Shown here: piece by piece, positions 57,643 to 64,000 of the stretch
Layout of the letters: each line of letters starts with the position of its first letter
How positions within the stretch are numbered: position 1 is the stretch's first letter
From: Escallonia rubra
Taxonomy: Eukaryota; Streptophyta; Magnoliopsida; Escalloniales; Escalloniaceae
Length of the DNA stretch: 64,000 nucleotides
Direction of reading: 5' to 3'
NCBI GenBank assembly: GCA_033065855.1
Contig: JAVXUO010001736.1
Location: 549,001-613,000 of the forward strand
The notes under the pieces: generated by a model
Databases searched by the model: none
Seen by the model: only the letters and a program-made list of their open reading frames with translations
What the model was told of the DNA's origin: nothing
Translations under genes and position numbers: made by a program

Positions 57643-59940
57643 TTAAAGGTCCACTGCAGCTTGTTCGTCCTCGTCTTCGGCGTCACCTTCTTCCCCGTCT
57701 TGCAAACCCCCCGAACTTATCCCCAGTGCCTTGTAATGGTTCCGCTTGTCGTGGTCGGTCATTTTGTTGCACAATGCACACCTTCGCAGCTTTTTAGGTT
57801 GAGTTGCCGTTTCAATAGAGCTTTTCATCCGCGTAGATCTCTTGCGGCCTTTCGTTTGCGATATAATTGGGTCCAACAAACAAATATCATTGTCGTCTTC
57901 CTCCCCCGGCTCGTCATCTTCTGATACCCCCGTCGTAGGCTCGGTGTCAATCGCACTGGTGACAGCGGCTGCTTCCAACTGGTCGATGATGGGCTCTTGC
58001 TGCTGAGCTACCTCGAGGAGATGTTTATAACCGACCATTGAAGCAGCAGCCTTTACGGACAAACGGGTGAAACTCGTCACCAGATGATTATACCGCAACG
58101 TCTCCGATTCTTCAAAGTCAGTATACGGGTGCTCCGGAAAAGCAATGGTACCGTGCAACCTGTTTGCACCTTTCGTCCACCGTGGCAAGACGTATTTATC
58201 GGGGATTGTCCTGATATTCTTCTGGGTGAAAAAGCGCAGAATGTGTCTACACAGGATGCCATGGAACTCAAACTTCTTGCAAACACATGTCACCGAGTCC
58301 GTCAATGTGTCGTGGCTCACCGTATACATTCTGCGCAGCTTCTCAGGAACGAGGTCATTCACGAGCGAATAAACCTTGTACTCACGCGTAGACTTCTCCG
58401 CCACCTTGTTTATACAGTACCGTCCCGATTTCTGCAGCTCTACTTGGTATAGCAAGAAGATCTCCTTCGTATAGACTTTGGCACCGTTCAGCTCCAGCGG
58501 GGTCTCAAGCAACCTTCTCCTCTGTTTGTACGTGGTTGCAAAGTCTGCAGCCCTTTCTTTCACGAACAACGACGCAACCGCTTTCTGTGCGGATGTGACG
58601 AAACTCTTCAAATTGGTAGCTGTACCCACGTAACTATCGAACGTGGCATTCATAGATTCACTCCTGCCCGTCGTTCTCATGCCCGCAGAAAAATGCCTCC
58701 TCGTGTAAACGCCAATCCATTGCTCTTTGAGCTCGTACAAGTGCTGGAGCCACCCGTTGTCTTGCAATGAGTAATCCTGAACAAGCTTTTCCCACCTCTC
58801 CTCAAATTCCTCAATAGTTAACGACTTGCTAACGCACGTGTCAAAATCCTGTTTAAATTCTGGAAACTTTGCGTACACGTGATGCAAACGTTCGGGGTAT
58901 TTGTTGCTTATGTGCCAAGTGCACAAGTTGTGTCGAGTATCTGGGAAGACGGTGGCAATAGCCTTCTTCATTGCCAAATCTTGATCGGTGATGATAACGT
59001 TGGGTGCTTTGAAGTTCATGGCTTCCAGCCACACACTAAACAACCATTCAAAAGAACTCTCGCTCTCGTCCCTTAACAAAGCGAACCCGAACAGGATGGA
59101 GTGATAATGATGATTGACCCCCGTGAAAGGGGCAAACGGCATCGAGTACTTGTTGGTACGGTATGTGGTGTCGAAAGTCACGACATCCCCAAAATGCTTA
59201 TAAGCAAGCCTGGAACGACCGTCGACCCAAAAAATTGTGCTAACTCGATGCTCGTCGTCAAGTTTATAATCGAAGGTAAACTGCGGGTCCTCCATCTGCA
59301 TCCGCTTCAATAGGCTCATTGTGGCTTGAGCATCATTGAGGTCATACGCGGCTCGTCTATGGGTTCGGACCGCGTTGCGAACGTCTGTCGTGTTAAAGTT
59401 TAAATTCTGAATTCCCCCGGCCTGTTCAGCAAGAACATTAATCATGTCGGTAGGTCCTAGACGCGCATCGCTCATTGTGTGAATGAGGCTCCTCGCGACC
59501 TTTCCCATCTTCTTGTGTTGATGCATCTGACTCACCTTAGAAGGGGTTACTAACGGGTGATTGTGTGCCAGTTCCAGGCTGCTAATAAGCCAATGATCTT
59601 GCTTGGGTTTATAGCTTACGAACATCTTGACCTGGCAATTCGTTCGCGCAAAGAAGTCCCGTCTTCTGCGCGAATAGCCTATTTCGTCATCACTGTCCTC
59701 GTTGCCTACGTGTGTCTCATTTTGCACTGGGTTTCTGCCCCTATGGCACTCGTACATACGAGAGCATATCTTTCTCATTATGTTGCTCGTTCTTGAAGTC
59801 TTTATTCTAATGCCAAATCCAACCCTCAATGAATACGCTCGGAAACATTCTCTAGCTTCCTCCAATGTTTGAAAGGTTCGTCCTAGATACGGATCACTAG
59901 CATCTACGGGGGTGTTGGAGCTCGACACGAAATCAGACAT
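57643..59940 (-). CDS. FAR1/MURA-type MULE transposase, intact, 765 aa
   Basis: One uninterrupted exon from MSDFVSSSNTPVDASDPYLG. Residues about 25-130 form a FAR1-type DNA-binding domain (EECFRAYSLRVGFGIR-like start, RTNCQVKMFVSY, LELAHNHPL). The MULE DDE domain carries Asp257 (VVTFDTTYRTNKY), Asp319 (NVIITDQDLAMKKAI), the CTWHISNK motif at about 340 and Glu428 (TTGRSESMNATF). A SWIM zinc finger follows (Cys552, Cys554, Cys564, His566: CVCKKFEFHGILCRHI). The C-terminus has an acidic region and a KRSTRMKSS basic patch, and a CALCNKMTDHDKRNHY cysteine/histidine cluster. All catalytic residues are present. The product should cut at the terminal repeats. It is the rightmost gene of MULE-A and reads inward from the right end. 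Confidence 0.96.
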   Translation of the reverse strand: MSDFVSSSNTPVDASDPYLGRTFQTLEEARECFRAYSLRVGFGIRIKTSRTSNIMRKICSRMYECHRGRNPVQNETHVGNEDSDDEIGYSRRRRDFFARTNCQVKMFVSYKPKQDHWLISSLELAHNHPLVTPSKVSQMHQHKKMGKVARSLIHTMSDARLGPTDMINVLAEQAGGIQNLNFNTTDVRNAVRTHRRAAYDLNDAQATMSLLKRMQMEDPQFTFDYKLDDEHRVSTIFWVDGRSRLAYKHFGDVVTFDTTYRTNKYSMPFAPFTGVNHHYHSILFGFALLRDESESSFEWLFSVWLEAMNFKAPNVIITDQDLAMKKAIATVFPDTRHNLCTWHISNKYPERLHHVYAKFPEFKQDFDTCVSKSLTIEEFEERWEKLVQDYSLQDNGWLQHLYELKEQWIGVYTRRHFSAGMRTTGRSESMNATFDSYVGTATNLKSFVTSAQKAVASLFVKERAADFATTYKQRRRLLETPLELNGAKVYTKEIFLLYQVELQKSGRYCINKVAEKSTREYKVYSLVNDLVPEKLRRMYTVSHDTLTDSVTCVCKKFEFHGILCRHILRFFTQKNIRTIPDKYVLPRWTKGANRLHGTIAFPEHPYTDFEESETLRYNHLVTSFTRLSVKAAASMVGYKHLLEVAQQQEPIIDQLEAAAVTSAIDTEPTTGVSEDDEPGEEDDNDICLLDPIISQTKGRKRSTRMKSSIETATQPKKLRRCALCNKMTDHDKRNHYKALGISSGGLQDGEEGDAEDEDEQAAVDL

Positions 59941-60661
59941 TGTGAAACAGCTCCCTATATGTAGAAATATAGACTACGCTGAACAATCAAATGACATTTT
60001 CAACTGAAAATATTACCTTAAAATTATCGTGACAAATAGACAAATTTAAGATGACAAATATACCATATACATAATCTCAAAAGTCTCCCATTTTGCTAAT
60101 TATAGATTTATTGAACATAACAAATTACAATTACTAAGAGCGTTAGACAAATTCATCATGCCAAAATACAACAAACGTATCTAAAAAAATTCGAATTTAA
60201 ATAGGATAGATGTGCCGAAGTTAGCGCCCCTCAAAAAATCCAAAATTAACTACAATAAACTTCTTTAAAGTTAACAAATTAATTTCTAGAACATCATCAG
60301 AAATTTATATTTTTTTGCCCAAAATAAAAAATATACTTTATCAGTCAATCCACCCAGAAAATATCTGAGATGAGAAACTTACCTTGCTTGAGTGAAGAAG
60401 ATTGAAGCAAGTTTTACTCGAAGAAGCTTGAGGGGAGCCAGAAATGGAAGCCAGGTGAATCCGAAGGAGAAGAAAATTTTGCGGGAAGAGCTTGAGAATT
60501 TTGCGGGATGAGCTGAGAATTCAGGAAAGAGAGCTGAGAATCAGGAACCTCGGGGGTATACGGGAAGCACCTGTCCGCGCGCGTGTGAGGAAATTATTTC
60601 GCTCTACTGTATAGCGGATACCTTTTTTGCTGTCTCGTGTCAGGCAGGGGTCAGTGTCAGG
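59941..60661 (-). promoter_or_regulatory. Promoter and probable spliced 5' UTR of the transposase
   Basis: On the minus strand a GTAAGTTTC donor (CAAG|GTAAGT, about 60380) and an acceptor shortly before the ATG (ATATAG|GGAGCTG, about 59957) define a likely 5' UTR intron of about 420 bp. The exon before it, about 60382-60560, is free of upstream long frames. The rest of the spacer to the terminal repeat includes one imperfect palindrome near 60600. Confidence 0.5.
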
Positions 60662-60950
60662 CTGACGGGACAGGCCCTGACAGGTGTCAGACTAGGGGCC
60701 GTCCGCCATACTGTATGGCGGACGACTTTTTGCTGTCTCCCATCAGGACATTAATGCCCTCCGCACTACTGTGTAGCGGACAGGCGCGGAGGGGCAATTT
60801 GGTAAAAAAACCCGTCCGCCATACTGTATGGCGGACGTCTGACAGGTTTTGAAAAAGACGCGATCTGGACCGTCCATCTTTCGGGATGGACGGTCAGATC
60901 GCGTTTGCAACTTCTCCTATTTTGCCCACGCTCTCAACGGATCAGCTCCC
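60662..60950 (-). repeat. MULE-A right terminal inverted repeat
   Basis: Inverted partner of 49399-49687. The outermost bases GGG at 60950-60948 are followed by a TA microsatellite. The one internal difference is in the palindrome CGCACTACTGTGTAGCGG (C/T). Confidence 0.97.
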
Positions 60951-60992
<42 letters not shown>

Positions 60993-60998
60993 ATATAG

Positions 60999-61030
<32 letters not shown>

Positions 61031-61167
61031 GTATATGTATATACATATATATACATATGTATATACATATGTATATGTATATACATATATATACATATGT
61101 ATATACATATGTATATGTATATACATATATATACATATGTATATGTATATACATATACATATATATC

Positions 61168-61200
<33 letters not shown>

Positions 61201-61568
61201 CTCTATATATGTATATATATATACACATATGTATATATATATACACATATGTATATATATATACACATATGTATATATATATATGTATACGTATATATCT
61301 ACACACGTATATACGTGTGTAGAGAGATATATATACGTGTATATATACACGTATATACGTGTGTAGATATATACATATATATATATATATGTATATATCT
61401 ACACACGTATATACGTGTATATATACACGTATATACGTGTATACATATATATATATATATGTATATATATATACGTGTGTATATATATATATACACGTAT
61501 ATACGTATATATCTATACGTATATATGTGTATATATATACGTATATACGAATATATATATATATATAT
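60951..61568. repeat. Long compound AT microsatellite
   Basis: Over 600 bp of TA runs broken by CATATG, TACGTA and TACACAC steps (motifs TATATACATATGTATA, TATACGTGTATA). It separates MULE-A from the small MITE. All long open frames here (Tyr/Ile/His-rich) are artefacts of the repeat. Confidence 0.97.
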
Positions 61569-61720
61569 GGGAGCTGATCCGTTGCTAGCGCTGGCAGGCT
61601 TGCCAGCGCTGTTTTGCCGTCCGCTACATAATGTAGCGGACGTCAACTATCGTCCGCTACATTATGTAGCGGACGGCAAAACAGCGCTGGCAAGCCTGCC
61701 AGCGCTGGCAATGGATCACG

Positions 61721-61724
<4 letters not shown>
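61569..61724. mobile_element. 156-bp MITE related to the MULE termini
   Basis: The two halves are inverted copies of about 74 bp: GGGAGCTGATCCGTTGCTAG... on the left and GGGTCGTGATCCATTGCCAG... on the right (complement), then identical through AGCGCTGGCAGGCTTGCCAG and CCGCTACATAATGTAGCGG. Only nine bases (TCAACTATC) lie between the arms. TA repeats border both sides. It must be moved by a transposase in trans, plausibly one like that of MULE-A. Confidence 0.92.
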
Positions 61725-61739
<15 letters not shown>

Positions 61740-61757
<18 letters not shown>

Positions 61758-64000
61758 CCAGCATGTGAACTTATGTGAGCACATGTTAGCGTTGTATGTA
61801 TTATGCATGTGTCAGCGTTGTACTTGCCGTTTTTTCATAATTTCAGTTGCAAAAAATAGATTTTAACCCTGGAATGGTGAAGTAAGATACTTATTTTATC
61901 AACTTTCTTATTCTCACGAACATTGTATACCGTTTGCTTTGCTTAAATTGTATTTATTAATTCGTAGGAAATAGCACTTCTCAACGCAATAGAATTATCT
62001 GATAATTTCAAAGCATGAAAATTGAACAAATACCAGAAAAGATTACTGTGTGGAATTGGGTTTAGGATTTTCACGCATGGGCAGATATTTCAACACCTTG
62101 ACCGATACTTAATAGGTGCTCTTGTTGAAATGTGGAGAAGTGAAACAAATATGTTTCACTTCCATCTCGGAGAGATGACAATCACCCTAGAAGATGTAGG
62201 GTTCATCTTAGGGTTACCGGAGACGGGGCGGCCGGTAATTGCTCCTATGTCGGAAGCAACGAATAAGAGAACCGCTAGGAACTTCTTTACTTCGATACCT
62301 AAGGATCAATTTAGCACTGGTGGTATAAAGTTGAAGTAGTTGCTAGATACCTACAAGGTTCTGCCGGAAAACTACACGGATGAGATGTTTATGCTGTACA
62401 CACAGGCCTTCCTCTTGTGGGTGATGGGGGCAATTCTATTCCCAACGACGTCGAAGAATACGATCAGTGTCGAATATTTATCGTTGTTGGGTAACCTGCG
62501 GGAGGTTGGGGATTATGCCTGGGGTGCAGCAACTCTTGCGTACATGTACCGAGCATTGCACAAGGCAACGAGGCCCGACTCCAAAGCTATATGTGCATGT
62601 CTCTCGCTATTGCAGGTATATCATATAAATCTTGATTACGTGTTCGATTTTTTTTTGTTGAATCGACAATAAATTTTGACGATACTATATATAATTTCTC
62701 TTTGTTCTCAGGTGTGGTCTTATGAACACTTTGATACCGGCACACCCAGGCGTAGGGACGGAACCGATAATGTGTGGCCTCGGTTGTGCGCTTGGGAGTA
62801 CAGCCAGAATGAGAGCCACTACCCGAGGAGAGACGATCCCCATCACAACATTACATACTATCGAGGGGAGTTCGACTCGCTATCTCCGGACCAAATGTGA
62901 TGGGCACCGTACAAACATTTGGCGCGACGGGTGGGAGAGTTGTTCGTCTTCACGCTCTCCGGGTTGCAACGCACACCCTTGATCCACTTCGAGGTCTCAG
63001 ACATACAGCTTTCAGATCACGCAATGCGCCATTTTGACTGCCCTAGGGGTCAGATCAATGAGAAGTGGGCAATTGGTCTCGTAAGTTGCCCAACAAGTGC
63101 TTTTAATTGAATTTGATGATTCTAAGTGTGTGTTTGAAGTTACTTATTATCTCTTTGGATGTAGGTTAATGCCTCGCTCTCCTTCTTCCAGAAGTTGAGT
63201 GAACGGAATGATATGGTGGATGCAATGGGCGAGGATCTTCGCCAACAGGCTGATGCGTTGGCGTTTGGTTGCAGAAATTTTTTGCACCAAGCATTAGGAT
63301 AGCCTTTGGGCGTCAGCCCGGGAATGGGTTATCCGGGGTGGTAGCCTCCCTATGTAAGCGAGGGATACGGTGATCCCTCGGGACAGACTTCGGGGGTGAA
63401 TGAGGGAGTTAGTGGTCCCTCTGTAGCGGGAATGGGTGGTGATTGGGGACTGCCAAGCACCATGGGACATGCTCAAGCACCGTAGGATGATTACAGTGTC
63501 CCCTCGTTCTTTTTGTTTTGGGACTCGGAACCCCTACCCCTCTCTTAGAGTCAAGTCACGCAAGACTGGGGTTTCAGAAACATCAGTCTCTCCGAGACAC
63601 TGCCCATCGTCCCGTGGGCGGGACTCTCTGGCGCCCCCGGAGGGCAATATCCCCTGGTTGACCCCCCCCGAAGGGCAATATCAGCCGGCCAAACCCCCCG
63701 GAGGTGGATATACCTCGGTCGACCCCCCCCCCCCCCAGAGGGCAATATCCCTCAGTCGCCCCCCCCCCCTTATCGCAAAGGGCATCCATTGAAGCCCCTA
63801 AAGCAAGAAAAATGCCAACTAATCCGAGCTCGTTATTTTAGCGGGGGCCCCCCCGAGACAAAGCGTCATATAGTATGGATCACCCGGAGGGCATGGATTA
63901 CTGTTGCTCGTGGGGAGAAATGTCATCCCTGGCTCCGGGGGATTGGTTGATGGATAATGTCATCTCGTACTACGTGGAGATTCTGAAGCGAAGGAATCAG
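61740..64000 (+). mobile_element. MULE-B, right part: second, decayed PMD-Ulp1 copy
   Basis: It starts in a TA run and continues with the 3' half of the 5' UTR intron (CATGTTAGCGTTGTATGTAT, TTTCAGTTGCAAAAAATAG, compare 50100-50243), then PMD and Ulp1 sequence to the window edge. The sequence that should precede it matches 40605-41305 instead of anything next to it, so the copy was split at its intronic TA tract. The right end lies beyond the window. Confidence 0.8.
61968..64000 (+). pseudogene. PMD-Ulp1 fusion gene, second copy, partial and decayed
   Basis: Exons by homology to MULE-A: 61968-62615, 62712-63080 and from 63165. The start codon region reads ATAG instead of ATGG near 61858. The PMD core is readable (FHFHLGEMTITLEDVGFIL, GLPETGRPVIAPMSEATN, GDYAWGAATLAYMYRALHKA) and here the frame is continuous where the MULE-A copy has lost a base. 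Breaks include TAG at 62337 (Trp in MULE-A), TGA at 62898, an internal loss of about 85 codons after HAMRHF (near 63035), and several stops in the Pro/Gln linker. The Ulp1 domain begins near 63875 (HPEGMDYCCSWGEM, LAPGDWLMDNVIS) and runs off the window. Confidence 0.85.

Larger units (their letters stand above)
49399..60950. mobile_element. MULE-A: 11.55-kb Mutator-like transposon with six coding units
   Basis: Terminal inverted repeats of 289 bp (49399-49687 and 60662-60950) match at about 286 positions; the differences are the two outermost bases at the left and one internal base. The outer ends are GAGCTGATCCGTTGAGAG and lie in TA microsatellites, which hides any 9-bp target duplication. 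Order of contents: PMD gene running into Ulp1 protease (+), palindrome array, small protein B (-), shared promoter, small protein A (+), inverted repeat, B3 protein (-), palindrome array, FAR1/MURA-like transposase (-). Near-identical termini and an intact transposase frame point to recent movement and possible autonomy. Confidence 0.93.

Noticed and set aside
58084-58452. Plus-strand frames inside the transposase gene
   Set aside because: Shadow frames of the 765-aa minus-strand transposase with all catalytic motifs.
60886-61866. 326-codon open frame rich in Tyr and Ile
   Set aside because: It is a translation of the TA/CATA microsatellite; equally long frames exist on the other strand and in other phases.

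Overview
This window is nuclear DNA of a flowering plant, most likely a eudicot. The evidence is GT-AG introns, AT-rich intergenic DNA, TTTAGGG-type telomere-like repeats, a plant-only ROH1/DUF793 gene, FAR1-type Mutator (MULE), CACTA and hAT transposons, Tat-like Ty3/gypsy and Ty1/copia remnants, and a fossil plant pararetrovirus piece. Only two host genes are clearly intact: a WD40-repeat gene with 11 visible coding exons (7690-16218, +) and a single-exon ROH1/DUF793 gene (35823-36995, +). Nearly everything else is transposable-element sequence or its debris.

Layout. 1-7324: the 5' part of a broken Ty3/gypsy element on the minus strand, whose LTR was entered by a 1.1-kb hAT element with an 8-bp target duplication. 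7690-16218: the WD40 gene, with a LINE relic, a SINE-like copy and a hairpin in its introns. 16.2-22.8 kb: non-coding DNA holding a 5'-truncated LINE with 14-bp target duplications and a copia 3' end. 22825-31359: an 8.5-kb CACTA element with 3-bp TSD, subterminal repeats, telomere-like arrays, a decayed TNP2-like transposase and a TNPA-like gene. 32.6-33.9 kb: a 328-bp tandem repeat. 35-37 kb: the ROH1 gene. 38.7-39.2 kb: an unidentified gene relic. 39754 onward: a probable Helitron 3' end.

40.6-64.0 kb is a nest of related MULEs, all placed in (TA)n microsatellites and sharing ends of the form GGG-NNNN-GATCC. An older copy (MULE-B) appears split into 40605-41305 and 61740-64000+, with about 20 kb of later arrivals between: MULE-C (41309-about 48153), which carries an F-box gene scrap and a 5-kb foldback element (42879-47870); a caulimovirid fossil (48161-49345); MULE-A (49399-60950); a 0.6-kb AT microsatellite; and a 156-bp MITE.

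The most interesting object is MULE-A, 11.55 kb, with 289-bp terminal inverted repeats that differ at about three positions, so it is young. It carries a FAR1-type transposase (intact 765-aa ORF), a plant-mobile-domain (PMD) gene that runs into a Ulp1/C48 protease domain with an intact catalytic triad, a two-exon B3 DNA-binding protein, and two divergently transcribed, mutually paralogous small basic/coiled-coil proteins (144 and 143 aa) that I do not recognise. The spacers between these genes are filled with palindromes of the form GTCCGC-n-GCGGAC, as 82-bp and 50-60-bp tandem arrays and a 100-bp-arm inverted repeat. Ulp1 and PMD genes in plant transposons are known; the B3 gene, the paralogous pair and the palindrome-filled borders in one microsatellite-targeting MULE look new to me.
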